From Ustilaginoidea virens (lineage: Eukaryota > Ascomycota > Sordariomycetes > Hypocreales > Clavicipitaceae), in NCBI RefSeq assembly GCF_000687475.1, contig NC_057317.1, positions 496,001 through 560,000 of the forward strand: 64,000 nucleotides of DNA. The letters run 5' to 3'. Shown one piece after another: positions 45,107-57,750 of this stretch (the first letter of the stretch is position 1; each line of letters begins with the position of its first letter). The translations under genes and the position numbers were made by a program. The notes below the pieces were generated by a model that saw only the letters and a program-made list of their open reading frames with translations, made no database searches and was not told where the DNA came from.

Positions 45107-47363
45107 GGCTTTCCTGCTGGGGAACGCGGTGGAGGAGCGATCAACGATGGCGACGGGCTCAAAGGCGGCCTGGGACCCGGGGGTTGACGGTGGGGAGAGC
45201 AGGCGCGCTCCAAGATAACAACGAACAACGGGTCGATCCCCAAGAGAAATGGATGGAGGCGTTGGAGGCGCTGGGGACTTTCCGATGTTTATTGCCTGCC
45301 GGCAAGTCGCCGTCGATGCGAGGGAGCAGAGTGTCGCCCGTGTAATCGGTAAGGCTTGGTTTGGTGTAAGTTGGTTCATGGTGGTTAGCTGGCTGGTTCG
45401 TGCTGAGGGCCCGTCGGTGGGGACTCGAGAGGTGTGGGAACCCCTACGGCTGTACGGAGTAGGGTGCAGGTCCTGACCCAGGTGCCAGCAGCTGTGTGTG
45501 GGGCCCGGGGGAGGGGGGGGGGGTGCGGGGGATGGGGCCCGATGGCGGCGGCTTCGCAGGGATCAAAGACGACGGGAGGAGTTTGCGGGAAAATCTAGCT
45601 TGAGACATCAAAAATCAAGTCGAGTCCGCAGTGTTGACGGGAAGGCATCCCGGTAGATGCCATTCCTGCGACGCGCATCAAATGGGTTCGGGCCCGATGC
45701 TGGGCCCAGAGCAGAGTCCGGTGCGAACGAAACCCGAAGATGGAAGTCTGGTGCTTGGCAACTGCCTGCCTGGCCATGGGCGAAGTGGCCTGGCCGGCTG
45801 TCTGAACATGCTAGTGCCGCAGCCGCTGGAGGGGGGGTGCAGGTAGACCCATGGGTTGGGCCTGGCCGAGGGGGTTCTTCCAGGTACCTAGGTAGGTACC
45901 TAGAGAGAGCTACCTCCTACGCAGGACTGTCAAAGCTGGTGCAGTTCTGTTACAGTGTGGGATGCTGAACCCTGTTGACACGCAGCAAGGAGCGGCTTGC
46001 TGGATTTTCCCAGTGGTCGGTCGGTCACTGACGACAACATGCCCGCCCGCGTCCTTTCCCCGGGAGGGACATGGATTGATCGAGCCGCCGTCATGATGCA
46101 ACGCCGCGGGTACCGGACGGGAACGCACGCGCGGATGATGCTGCGAGACCCTGTCCTGTGCCCTGCCTGGCCCGTCGTAGCCGCTGAGCTGGGAGGCACC
46201 AGACGTGGACGTTTCCTCTTCCTGCGCTACCCTGTAGGTACCTGGTAAAGCTGGGTTAGGTACCGGAGGGTTTTCTCGGCAACATTGAGCCAAGGTGTTG
46301 TTGTTGTCAATCGGCGGCCCCTGCATTGGCGGGCGCTCGCCCGGCCACTTGATGCCCCGCAGCACTGGCCAATGGCTCAATGAGGCAACGCGACGCTGTC
46401 TTCAGCCTCCCTGGCACTACGGAGCCGACTACGGAGTAGAGTGCCATTGTGTCCGTACCGTTCACTGTGTCCGTGCATGAGTAGGTACGTACTAGGTACC
46501 TGGCAGTGCGGAGTGGGCCAAGCAACGCTTGCGAGCGCCACCAGAGACTTCTATTCATGTCTGCTGGTGCTCCGTACGGCCCCGGAGGCGACACTGTTTG
46601 TCCCTTGTCACAGCCAGGTTGTGCCTAATCCAGCATCTCAACGTGCGCGATAACCGTTCCTACCTTACCGCACTTACCACACATACAGAGACAAAAAAAA
46701 AAAAAAAAAAAAAAAAAAAAGGAAAAGACAGAAAGAAAGAAAGAAAGAAAATAGACAGTCAACGAAAAAAACAGATCGGCCTGCGGCTTCTATGCTTAGT
46801 CCAGGGCCACGCCTTTGCTTTACGAGGCCACGGCATTCATCCTCACGACTCGTGGGAAGCCCAACCACTGGGATACGGGGCGCCATCCAACCCATCCATC
46901 TCACCCGGACCGTTGCCTCCTCCCACACGACTGGCAGCCCCAGCACGACCTACCCCGTGCCCCGTACATGCTTTCTTTCCCAAAGGCCCCTTCAGCGCCT
47001 CCAAAGGAAGGGTGGCGCCATGCTTTCTGCCCACCCCCGACCTCTGCTCTTCTCCTGGAGGCTGGGTTGGGCGGCGCACGCAAACCCACGGCTCTGGTTC
47101 TGCTGAAAAGCCTCCCTGTCAGTAACGCGCCCGGACCAAGACAGCCAGGAAGAAAAAAAAAACCCCCATGGCGCGCGGCACCGGGCTTGTGAAAGGCCTA
47201 GATGTACGGAGTAAGCCACGAGCAGCCCGCTGTAACTTCCGTCGTCCTCCTGCTGCGGGCTGGGGACGCGGACCCGTTCTCTCCGGCATGGGCTCTCAAA
47301 CCCGCCACATGACGATGCTTACTCTCCTCCGCCAGACGAGATGAAGTCGAGTCAGAGCAGGCA

Positions 47364-47400
<37 letters not shown>

Positions 47401-48331
47401 GGCCAATCACCATGGCGGTGGATTGGGCTTCCAGCTTGGCGTTCCGTGGCCTCCTCGACCGTGGCCCGTGCCCGTTGCCCCGATGACAACGTCCCAACTA
47501 GTGCTACGCCGCATGCGTGGCTTCAGTGGACCGGCTCGTGGTTTTTGTCTTTGGTTTTGTTTTTTGGCCCCCCCCCCCCCCCCCCCCCCCCTCCCTCGAT
47601 GGCATCTGTGTGAGCCTCACATGCCAGCCTCGTCGACGAGGCTCGGGCCCACGGAATCTAGGCCTGGGAAATGAAGTGGTGTGGCGTGATGTGGTTCTGC
47701 GCGCCAGGGTGCGCCGAGGTGCCGATAATCACACATGAGCAACCGGCTCATCGAGCTCGAGCTTCAAGGCACGCAGTATTCCTCACTGTCAAGTGTCCGT
47801 CTGTCCATCGGCGCAAATTATACGAGCAAATTACTATCCTAGAATCCAAAAAAAACTTGTCGGGCCGTTTAAAACAAGCTCTCAAGGTGCGAACTGAACG
47901 ATATCGATATACTCATGCACCATGATCCACTGCTGCTACTGTACCTGTACCGTTCGAAACGAACGAGCGTTCCCACAACGAAAAGGGCTTTCGAGCTACC
48001 TGATCGCATCACGTAAATCCGCCCCCAAGGCGTAAAGGTTAAGAACCACCTCTCATGAGGCGTTCGTCAGCCTGTCCCACTTCTCCACTTTAGATGAGCT
48101 TGACGCTGCCTGGACGCTGCCTGCGGTCCTCAACCTCACTGCGTTGGTCATGTCGGTATGGTCCCACCGTTGGCATACCATACACAAAGTATTGCGGAGC
48201 GCCCTCTTTGAAAAATTGACAACCTCGAATCATCTCTCCATAGTCCCTCCCCGGAGACCGGAGCGCAAAACCGAACCACATAAGTTGGTCGATTGCTTGG
48301 GGACGATTCTAAACACCTTCCTTCGCCTCGT
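45107..48331. other. 3.2-kb intergenic between the two Zn2Cys6 regulators
   Basis: Promoter of regulator 1 and 3' flank of regulator 2; both are on the minus strand. No gene is supported. The region contains A28 (46693-46720), A33 (47365-47397) and C24 (47568-47591) runs, TACGGAGTA at 45453, 46430 and 47204, and TAGGTACC motifs near 45882-45902, 46234 and 46484. Short GC-rich frames on both strands have no family features. Confidence 0.55.
47365..47397. repeat. A33 homopolymer
   Basis: An uninterrupted A tract of 33 in non-coding DNA between the two regulator genes. Confidence 0.92.
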
Positions 48332-51300
48332 CTACGATAATGGCCCGTGATTTTGCATTGATTGCGAATAGTCATTCGTGGTTCCTGGTTCAAGTGAAGC
48401 CGGCGGCATGTTGGCAAAATCCAGGTTCTCCGAGTGCCAGTTCCACAGAGGTGCAAGCTCTCCCAGCTGCGCTTCCGAGAGGTTTTCAATGTTGAATTCC
48501 GGTACCGGTTCGGCAATTTGCTGCTGGTAAGCGGCGGCGGCCTCGTCCATAGACAGTGGTTTGGGCATGGCGGCAAATGAAGACATCATGCCACCATGCC
48601 CGTCCATGTTCAGAGGCGCGCTCTCAGAGGCGCTTGTCCATCCATGGTACTCGTCCGCCAGATCGGACCCGCTCAAACTCCCCGATATCACCTGACTGTT
48701 GGCCGCAACGAAGCCCCCAGTCTGAGACAGAGGCGGCGGCGCAAACCCGGAATTGTCATAGTCGCTCTGGTGCGGTGTCAAGTCGACCGTGGGTGTGGCC
48801 GTGGGTGTGGCCGTGGCCGACAAGGGCACTGGTAGAGGAGCCGCGGAGATGGAGCCAGAAGCAGGTATCGGTGCCGTCACCACTGGAGCTTGCTCATGCG
48901 TCGTCGTCACAGCAGTCGTGGGAAGAGAGCCAAGGCCCCGCGGGGTGGCAGAGCTGTGCGGAGAAGAAGACGTCGACCTCGATTCCTCCGGGGCAGGCGC
49001 CAGTGGTGGCGACCTGGCCGTGAATTTGGGTCGCTTCATCTGGCGCTCCATCTCCTTGCGAGGTACAAAATCGGGCAGTCTCCTGACCAGTCTTTCAAGA
49101 ATATCATGGGATGTTTTGGAGGTTTTGGAAATCTGGTTCAACTTCTGCAGCATGTCAACGGCATCGCCAACCGCGGCCAGGATATCCTGTCGATTTCCAA
49201 TGGTGTTCTCGGCATCTTTGAGGATCGCGGTGCAGAGAATTGCGGCCGTGTCAAAGATGGAGAAGATGATGAAGTGTAAGCGACCATCGCGGTTGTGAAC
49301 TTTGTCAACCCAGAGTCGGAGAGTCTTCATGAGCTTCAACGAATACCAGATGCCCACCCCTCGAATTTCCGTCTCCTCGCCCGGTGACTCCCAGGTGTAC
49401 TGCTTCACCATGTAATGCCTGATTGGGTTGAGAATCAGGAGACAGGCCATGGTGTAGACGTAAAACCTGTGCGCGAAGAGCCAGGGGCATTTCTGGTCCT
49501 TGGTTGTATCGGGATTTTCAAACGAGTACTCGGGCGGAAACTGCTCTACCCATTTTTCGATGATCTCCTTGTATTCGTGAACCTCGGAGGGGGCGATGAT
49601 GTTCTTTGGGGCGCTGAAGCGTGTTGCCAGTTGGCGAGTCAACCTGGATTGCATTTTCATGTGGAGAAGAGGCGACACAACATGGCCTTCAAGCGTCAGC
49701 TCGGGAAGCTTTGCGTTGCATCCAGCACGGTCAATGATCTTTGGCCTTGAAAGACCGGAAGATATTTGCCTTTGCAGGAGAGATAACCCTGTCAGCTACG
49801 AAACCGTAGTGTAGTATAGTATTGCGTTGGGTGATTACAGGAGTTTACGTACCAATCCCACGTGTCCAGTATACACCAGAGCCGCCTTCGCATTTCCAAG
49901 TCAAAGTCCGTCACGCTCCCCGGAGCGGGTTCTTTGTGATATCCCAGCTCTCGGGCTTCCAGTATGGCGGCGCTTAGCACATGCCAGGCCTCGAGGAACT
50001 TGGCTTCCGCCTTGTACCAATAACACGAATGTAATAGACGCTGGACGTTGAGAAAGTGGTAGTGCCCAACGGGAATGACGCTGGCAAGCTCTCGCATTGC
50101 TGCGTGTAGCGTGTCAGAAACCACATCCGGCGCGTCTCCCAGCTCTCGCTCGAAAGCCTTTTCGCTTGCAGGCTCGATGTGCTGAATGGCACAGGCGCAG
50201 ACGATGGCCAGTAGACAGGTATACTGCAGTGATAGTGGCCGTTTTTGGGAACGTCTATCCCACCACAAATGGTAATCTTGCAGAAACGCAGGGGGGTAGA
50301 TGATGTAGTAATGATAATTGATATCGTTGAAGAAATTCTGCATCAGAATGTCTGGCGTGGACCAACACAGAAACCGTCAGTAAAAGTGGATTGGCGTGAT
50401 CATTCGAGGGAAGGGGGAAGCCCGTCTGAGGAGTATGTTGCGTTGCGAGCCTTACCCATGGATTGCCGCTGAGGCAGCAGATTCAGCATTTGCTGCAACT
50501 GAGGTGACGATTCGGCGTCAACGTAGTCCTGTTTTGGCGCAGGTTTTTCGTTCTGCGAGCACCATGGATGGCCTGTTAGCACAAGTGAACGTTGCAACCA
50601 TGAGCAGCGCAGCGCGTCAAAGGAAAGCGAGTACACATGAAGGCGGCCCGAGCAGCGGTTGAACTTGAGATGAAGACAACGGCCATGAAATGCAATGCGC
50701 ACATACCGCTCCATGATCGATTCCCAGCGTTTCATACAAGCGAGAAGCCAAAGCATCGTACCCAGAGGCGTCGTCACCGTTGGCATCAGAAGAAGCTCGG
50801 TTGGCATGGTCGTCATCAGGTTGCTTCAGGTTTTCGGTCGAATCATGGCTTGGGACGTCTGCGGTAGGATTCGCATTAATGTATCGACACTCATCGGGGA
50901 TTTTACGTCGCTGGCATCTGTCGCATGGCCATTCGCGATTGCACTACAAGAATTAGGATTGTAAGTAGATACATAATCAACAACAGGGAACATGGTTAAG
51001 AGAGAGTATTTAGAGAACCGCAGTTGCGAAGGTGGCATGAGCGGCCGGGGGGGGGGGGGATGCAAAGAGCAATAAAAATAAAAAACAACGCTCTCTGATT
51101 AAGCATAATGCTTCATCAAATGAATTCATATGGGCTAGGCAAAGCCCCTTCGCGCACGACTAGAATGCCAATTTTTGTTTCGAGCCCGCGGTCCCCTCGA
51201 GAAACCGCCGAAGATGCCACCAAGGCGCCACGGCAAGGAATCCGATAGAGAAACTAGAGGCGGCTAGAACTTGCCTTTTGTTTGCGTCGTTGGCATTCAG

Positions 51301-51376
51301 TACAGGCCGAACGGTTGTATCCGGCCTCCCGGGGCAAATCGCCAACGGAGACGCTGATAGATGTGACTTCCGTCAT
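48332..51376 (-). CDS. Zn(II)2Cys6 transcription factor 2
   Basis: Five exons: 51376-51275, 50943-50707, 50552-50456, 50351-49853 and 49769-48332, giving 2373 nt and 790 residues. The zinc cluster spans exons 1-2 as ACTECQRRKQK joined to CNREWPCDRCQRRKIPDEC, i.e. C-x2-C-x6-C-x5-C-x2-C-x8-C, complete. The 331-bp intron 1 has a GC donor (AAG|GCAAGT) and an AG acceptor; the frame and the zinc cluster require it. The fungal-specific middle homology region follows in exons 4-5 (from DILMQNFFNDINYHYYIIYPP through PIRHYMVKQYTW). The last exon ends with a Ser/Thr/Pro-rich low-complexity tail (after about residue 560), a likely activation region. Start ATG 51376 gives a typical short N-terminus of 24 residues before the cluster. 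DNA targets are unknown. Confidence 0.87.
50944..51274 (-). other. GC-AG intron in the zinc-cluster coding region of regulator 2
   Basis: Donor AAG|GCAAGT (extended consensus for GC introns) and acceptor ctTGTAG|TGC. It joins RRKQK to CNREWPC, completing the six-cysteine zinc cluster. No GT donor near this site would keep the frame and the motif. Confidence 0.8.
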
Positions 51377-53484
51377 GGCTCCCAACGGAGTCTGGGTGAT
51401 TCAGCTACTATGTCGAACCCAGGGGCCAGATGGAGACGATAGAGACTGGCAGTCGCAAGAGACGCTGGCTACGAGGGACTAGAAAAAGATATGGAAACAA
51501 AAAAGGGAACGGAGAGCGAGGGTTTAGCGGCTTTGGGGGTGGGGAAAGATCCCCGGCATGCCAGATGGAATTACCAGACGGTTGGTTACACTACTGGGCA
51601 CGGAGTTCTCCGCGTGTGTGTGTGTGGGGGGGGGGGGGGGGGATAACTTGGGTCTGGTCTGGTAGCTGGGAGAAGCCGGGTCGATCGTGGGGGCCCAGGG
51701 AACAAGCGGGATCGGAGTCATCGGACCACATCAGACCCGCTCGAAGCGTGCACCGTGCAGGCGTGCACTGTGTTTGTCCTTGGTCTACAGCAACTTGCCG
51801 TCTTGCCGTCTTGCCGTCTTGCAGTCTTGCAGTCTCGCAGCATGGGCATACGGCATGCCAAGGATGAAATCTTGCTACTCGAGCCGAGTCAGGAAGGCCA
51901 ACTACGGCCGAGTTGCTTCTTCCTCATGCCGCGTGACTCGTTGTTACACGTCCCTGCGCCGCGCCGAGGTATTCGGGCTGGTGCTGTGTGTCGCATCTTG
52001 GTCGTTAACCGCAGGCTCGTCACCATGGGCCAGGCCGCCGCCGCCAGGGTCAAATCGCTCTCATTGACTCAACTGGTTCCAACTTCCCGCCGGCGCTGCA
52101 GAGGCCCCTCATGGCATGCGACAACTGGGCTTTCGATTCCGCATCGTGTTATTTGCTGTCTTTTCCCGCTTGCGCCGCTTCAAAAAGCTTCGAAAGCTTT
52201 CGGATTCCTTTGTTGTGTCTGGTCTCGCTCGTTTGGTGGGTGCGAGGTGCGAGGTACACCCCTCGTTTCCAAGCGCCTCAAGCCCCCCCCCCCCCGCCGT
52301 AACCTCTGTGATGGAGAGCCATTCGGAACCTACCTACCTGGTAGGTAGTAGGTACATGCTTGCAGCCAGCCACAGCTTTTGGCTTTTCCCAGTGGCGCAT
52401 GCAGTCTGAGTAATTCAACGGCTTTGCTGACCAGGGTAACCAAGCGTGCTGCCGCCATGGAATTCTGACACCATTCTTTTTCCTATTTTTCTATTTTTCT
52501 ATTCGTCCTGTTTTTCCTATTCTTCTTCTTCTTTTTCTTTCTTTTTAAGCAGGGGAAGGAACGGGGAGGGCGGCGCCTGCCACTCTCCCTGGCCGCCGCA
52601 TTTGGCCTCGTGCAATGCTACTCCAAACGACATTGCGCGCTTTCGGGCTTCCATCGTGCCTGTGCGACGCTCGTGGTGCTTCCGCCAACCCCGTTCGACA
52701 GCGTCTGGTGCTGTATGCATCGAAGAACCGTAACCAACCGGTATGAGACAGACCAGACAGACAACGGCCCAAGGAGTCGAATAGCCGGCCGTTTAGCGCC
52801 ACCAACGCCCCCCGAAAACCCAAACAAACGAACGGTTCACGCCGACGCATTTAGCATGACTATCCCCCGCGCAATGCCCAACACCCCCAACGGCGGGAAC
52901 CCCCACTTCGGCTGGAAGACTAAAATCTGGTCAATATGAAACTATGAAACACGGCGGTTTTACTCCATACCTGCCCAGCGCTCGTATCTTCCTACATTTT
53001 CCGACTCTAAATCTTTTCAGCCTCAACTGCCACGTTGTATGAGATCCATTTTTTCCGTGCTCGGCCCTCTTTTCATATCCAGTGGCTTCCCCGTAATAGC
53101 GTAATAGTAGCTTGGTGCCTTGATTGATGCCGCCAAGATTTCTCGTGCGGGGCCCGAGATCTCCTACTAGGTTGCCTTCCCTTGGACAAGGCGGACTCGA
53201 CTCCTTCACTTCCGATCCGCGCCGCTCAAGCAAGCATTGAATATCACATGAAGCAACATATCTGTTCCCTTTATTGCGCCAGTGGTTGCGGAGTCTAGGA
53301 CAACGTTTCAATACCACCCGTCACCTGCAATGGCCTTGGTGATCACTGATAGGAAGGAACATGACACTTCAATATGCATCTTCTATTCGCGGGTGAAGCT
53401 CCCTTTGCTCCGTTACGCTGCATCAAACTGAGTACCTGTTCAAGTCTGATTGAAGCTTGACATGCATGTGATTCTTTCCAAAAG
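51377..53484. other. Intergenic, upstream of regulator 2
   Basis: Promoter region of regulator 2 on its left side, then 3' flank of the patatin-like gene. No gene is supported; frames are short and overlapping. It contains a G17 run (about 51626-51642), a 10-bp repeat of the unit CTTGCCGTCT (about 51800-51835), a CCTACCTACC motif (52331) and C/T-rich sequence near 52470-52550. Confidence 0.55.
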
Positions 53485-55491
53485 TTAGCCCTCGGGCGCC
53501 GACGCTGGCGCCATGCTTCCTTTCCGCCTCAGATCGCCTGCCTTCAACTTTCGCACCACTTGGTACGACCTGTCTAGCTCGTTTTCGACTGCGCATCGAA
53601 TCCTCAGGGCCGCCACGGCCGGCCAGACGCTTCTTTCACCCCTGGAGATCCAGTAATCCAGAGTACCCCTTGTTGGTGTCTCCAGCAAACGCACGAAATC
53701 GCCCGCCGTCACTTCGGGGACCAATGTCATCGAGGCGGCTGGTATTCTCTCATCCACGAGAAATCTTCGGATGCTGGAGGGGAGGAGCCGCAGCGTGTCA
53801 AGTTGGCGCAAGCGATGTCGAACCTCGAGGCCCACCATGCGCACCATCAAGGCAGACAGCTGGGTGATCTTGCTTCGCGACTCTACCAGAGACGGCCCGT
53901 GCATGTCTGACTGCAGGAAAGGGATAAGATACGGTCGTGCTTGACTGACAATAAAGTGGTTCACATTGAACAGCTCGGCTATCCGTTGGAGAGGAGAGTC
54001 TCGGTCTGTGTAGGTGGCGTGAGTCCAGTGGTGGAAATTCGCCGTGTTTGCGGTAGCCCAGGGGATAACGTTGCCGTGGACGTCCTTGCAGAGAATGCTG
54101 ACTTTTCTACTCCCATACAGCGATGGGGACGAGGCGTTTGACGCTACAGCGGCAGTCCAGATCAACTGAGGACCAAAGTTGTTTCATCAGCCTTCTGTTC
54201 CATCTGTGCTCGTGCCACCCTTTTCTCTTCTTCTTTCTCCGTTCCTGCTATTTTTTTTCTTCTTTTTCGTTTTCCTTTTTCCAACAGATGATGCCGTTCC
54301 ATCACCGTGTTCCAACATTGTTCGTGACCGCCGGAAAAGAGACGACTTACCACGTTTGGCGCTGTGATGTAGTTCAAAAGAGTTGGCACCCCGCCCTGGC
54401 ACTCCGTCGCGACGGTAATGTTGAGCACTCTCTTGCTGCGATTGTACGCTTCTTCAAAAGTCAAATCCCCCACGTTTGCCCGCACGCAGTCCTCCAACAC
54501 CGTCACATCGAGGAAGTATCCTTCTTTCGAAAACCGGCCAAGTCGTCGCATCAGGGTAGCCCATCTGGATTTGAACGTCTGCCCGTGGTCCGTCGCTCTG
54601 TTCTTCTCAAAGGCCGAAACATCAATGCCGTCCCCGGTGAGTACTCCAGGCAGCTCTTCCTCGGTATGGATAGCCACTAGAGCAGCAATCAACGCTCCTG
54701 TAGCTGTGCCGGTAATGATGCGGGGCAAAAGGCCGCGCAAGAAGAGAGCTTTGACAACGCCAAGATGGCATAAACCGAATATTGCACCGCCTTGAAGTAC
54801 CAGCGTGCTTCGACCAAACGCCTGCCTCGTGTCATGAATGAAGTCGAGCTTCATCTGATTCGTCAAGACTGTCCCCCCTCCCTGGGAGTTCGACGTAAAG
54901 GTCGTGGGCAGCATGCTAATGTCTTCGACCGATTCGGCTACCTGCGTTATGTATTCCTCAATCAGATACTTCGTCCCAGAGAAGGTCCGGTTGTAGAGCC
55001 TGGGTACGGTAATGTTTCCTAGATTTCGGACCAGTCCAGAACGGAGAAGATTCACCAATCGCTGGAAATGATTTTCTTCCCGAGCTGTGGCTAGGGACTG
55101 TAGCCTGTCGGTGATGAGCCTCCAATCGTAATACTTTGACGTTGGATTGTTTCTCCTGCCCAAGTCAAGACCCGGTCAATTCAAATCAGCTCGTCGCGGC
55201 TTGCCGGCCTCCGCGGAGCAGTAACTTTTGTACGCACCATATATCCAGTCCCAGAAGGCTGTCGAGATGGAAAGCGGCTTCTTCCCATTCCTCGAATGAT
55301 TCCGCATTGCGCAACAGTTCCAGCCACAGGTCAACGGGGTGCTTGCTCGTGTACCACCTCAGAAGCTTCTGCGCTGGCGTCAATAACAGGGCCATGACCA
55401 CGGCAAACTGGTCTGGGAGATGGCATTGTCAAAGGGGCAAGAGAGGATAGAGAGAGGTCCATACCTTGAGCCAGAAGGTGGTCACCTCCAT
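53485..55491 (-). CDS. Patatin-like protein of the Tgl3/4/5-SDP1 class, catalytic serine replaced
   Basis: Four exons: 55491-55465, 55407-55238, 55155-54351 and 54165-53485, giving 1683 nt and 560 residues. It resembles patatin-domain triacylglycerol lipases/acyltransferases of lipid droplets (N-terminal DUF3336-like helical region with LLRWYTSKHPVDLWLELL and KYYDWRLITDRLQ, then STLVLQGGAIFGLCHLGVVKAL, the glycine-rich oxyanion loop). The lipase motif GxSxG reads GTATG at residues 215-219, so Ala217 takes the serine position. The usual Asp-Gly of the catalytic dyad near RWRDGSLE is also not present; the matching stretch reads HATYTDRDSPL before the conserved AELFNVNHFIVSQA block. So I predict no patatin hydrolase activity; it may be a regulatory or structural pseudoenzyme. 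Exon 1 (9 codons) is the least certain part. Confidence 0.85.
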
Positions 55492-56415
55492 GGTGACACT
55501 TCCCACGGCGATGACAGCCCCCATGATGTGCCGAGGGCGACAAGAAATAATCACAGGCACCATGCACCATGCACAAACCATGCAGAAGGGTGACACCAGG
55601 CCAGGCCAGGCCAGGCCAGGACAAGGTGGGGTCGCTGTTGGAGTTGCAACAGATGTCCAGCTGCGTGGCCTGCTCCAGCACTTTTTCTTAAAATTGGGCT
55701 ACTGGTCGGGGTAAGGAGGAGGAGCTGGTCCATTCAATGACACTGTGCAAGTATTGATTCTGGCAAGCTGGCTTCGGGCTTGTTTGGATGATGCTTGTTC
55801 TCTCATGTGACGGATGGCTTCAGAGATGAGGTACCTAGATACATGGCAGGAGCAAGGATGCCATTTACTGGGCGCCACCATCCGCAGTCCACTTGTCCCA
55901 CAAGGAATGGCCCCACACTATGCTGCTGTCTGGTCTCCCATAGTACCAGTGACACTTTTGAGAAACGGTGCGTGATAATACAGACGAGTGGTTTTCGCTT
56001 CTGTCAAAATAATCGACCACGAGGCTTGACTGCCGTCTAAAAGCCGTCTGCAGCTTACCCAAGCGCCAATTCGCCATCGCAACACGAGAATTGAGCCATG
56101 AAGAACACCGGGTCAGAGACCCCTCCAAAGTCTTCTCTATGTCTCCTGTCGGGACCAAACGTCGGAGGCGGGAAAAAAAAAAAAAAACAATTCCGTGCTA
56201 GTCTCGTTCCACACGTGTCTTGTGTTGTTGTTCCGTCAGTTTATCTCCTCGGTTGCTATTGGGTCAATGCCACATATGAGACTTGTTCCAAGATAGTTGA
56301 TAAGGAAGGGGAGGCAGAAACAAAGAAATCGCTTCTGTTTGACAGTGCAAGGTCTCGGTGAAGTCTGGGCATGCCTCTGGTCGGGGTCTCAGGATACAAT
56401 GTTGAAGGCTTGCTT
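55492..56415. other. Promoter of the patatin-like gene / 3' flank of leo1
   Basis: Intergenic between two minus-strand genes. A GCCAG short repeat lies near 55590-55620 and an A14 run near 56175-56187. No gene is supported. Confidence 0.55.
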
Positions 56416-57750
56416 CTACTCATCCTCATCCTCGTCTACGACATTTCGCCGTCTCGCTCTTGCAGATGGTTCCGAAGCCTCAACCTCGTCTCCTTCAGCA
56501 TCCTCATCCTCGTCTGGCTCGGCGGTTCTTTGTCTCTTACTTCTGGACCGCCGGTTGCCATTCTCATCATCCAAGAACTCTTCTTCTTCCTCTTCCTCTT
56601 CCGCCGCACTATCCATCTCCTCCTCGTCACTGCCCACCAAAAACCCGTCGTCCATGTCGTAATCTTCGCGTCGTCCAACGCCCTGGGGTAAATCATCGTC
56701 AGAGTCATACTCTGGCCGACGTCTCTTGGGCTTGGTTGAGCCAGCAACGCCTCTCTTGCGCGCGGATCCGAACCCCCTACCACTCTCCAAATCTCCAATG
56801 GAGAGACCGCCACGAGCAGAGCGCCCCAAACCGCTGTCCATCTTCCAGGCGGCATTTTCTCGCTTGCGCTGAGCCTTCATTCTGTCCTTCTCTGCCATCT
56901 CGGCTTGCTTCTTTTGCAGCTCAGGATCCCTGGTCGTTCGGATAATCATGTCGCCATCATTCACCGACTTGCTTGCTTGAGCCATTCTCTCGGCCAACAC
57001 TGACAATGCATCATCGCCGACCGCCTTGTTCGGTCGAACATTGAACTGCTCCGCCAAATGGCCGACGGTCATGAGCAGATTGCTGCCTAGCTCGGCTGCA
57101 GCGGCATAATAGTGTCCATCGTGAAGCTCATTGTACGGCTTGCCAGGGCCGGGAGCAAGCGCTTTCTTCTGCATCTCATAATGCTCGCCTTCGACAGAAA
57201 TCGTGAATGAGCCATCGCTCCAGCGATATATATTGGTGTTGCTTTGCAGGTCTCCGGTTCTTTCGTCTTTGCGCACGCGTACTACATGCTTGGGATGATC
57301 TGATTTCGCGTTGGCAATATCAAATTCCGATGGTTGGAAAGCATGCGCGACGTACTCCCGAGGCATGAATTTGATGAATTTGGGTACACGCATGACTCGA
57401 AGCTGGTTCAAAAAGAACAGAGGGGGAAAAAAAAGTCAGTCATGAATCCGCCGCGTGCGCACAAGCGAGCAATCAAGCCTGCATACCGTTCCATCTTTGG
57501 AATTGGGAATTGGATGCCGATACGTTTGCACGGCCATGACGACTCTGTCCCGCGTCTCATGCGATGGATCCTCATCATCATCGTAGCCTTTTCTTGCCGT
57601 ATGGGGATTCTTATCTGGATCCGACGCCAAATCGTCGTCATCGAGGATTCGCTCCTTGGGCGAGTCTGGCAAATTGTCGTCGCCTTCGTCCCCAAAGAGA
57701 TCGTCACCATTGCCATCGACAGCGTCGAGAGGATCCTCGGAATCTGACAT
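56416..57750 (-). CDS. leo1: Leo1, subunit of the Paf1 transcription elongation complex
   Basis: Two exons: 57750-57487 and 57402-56416, giving 1251 nt and 416 residues. Leo1 binds RNA polymerase II, nucleosomes and nascent RNA as part of the Paf1 complex. The N-terminal 60 residues are acidic (SDSEDPLDAVDGNGDDLFGDEGDD), the usual Leo1 acidic region. The conserved core (about 75-270) includes PKFIKFMPREYVAHAFQPSEF, TNIYRWSDGSFTISVEGEHYEM and HLAEQFNVRPNK. The C-terminus is acidic again with basic patches (SAAEEEEEEEEFLDDENGNRR and KRQRTAEPDEDED). All parts of the family are present, length is normal. Confidence 0.95.

Noticed and set aside
41770..51376. A secondary-metabolite cluster around the two Zn2Cys6 regulators
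   Set aside because: No polyketide synthase, NRPS, terpene cyclase or cluster oxidases lie near them in this window.
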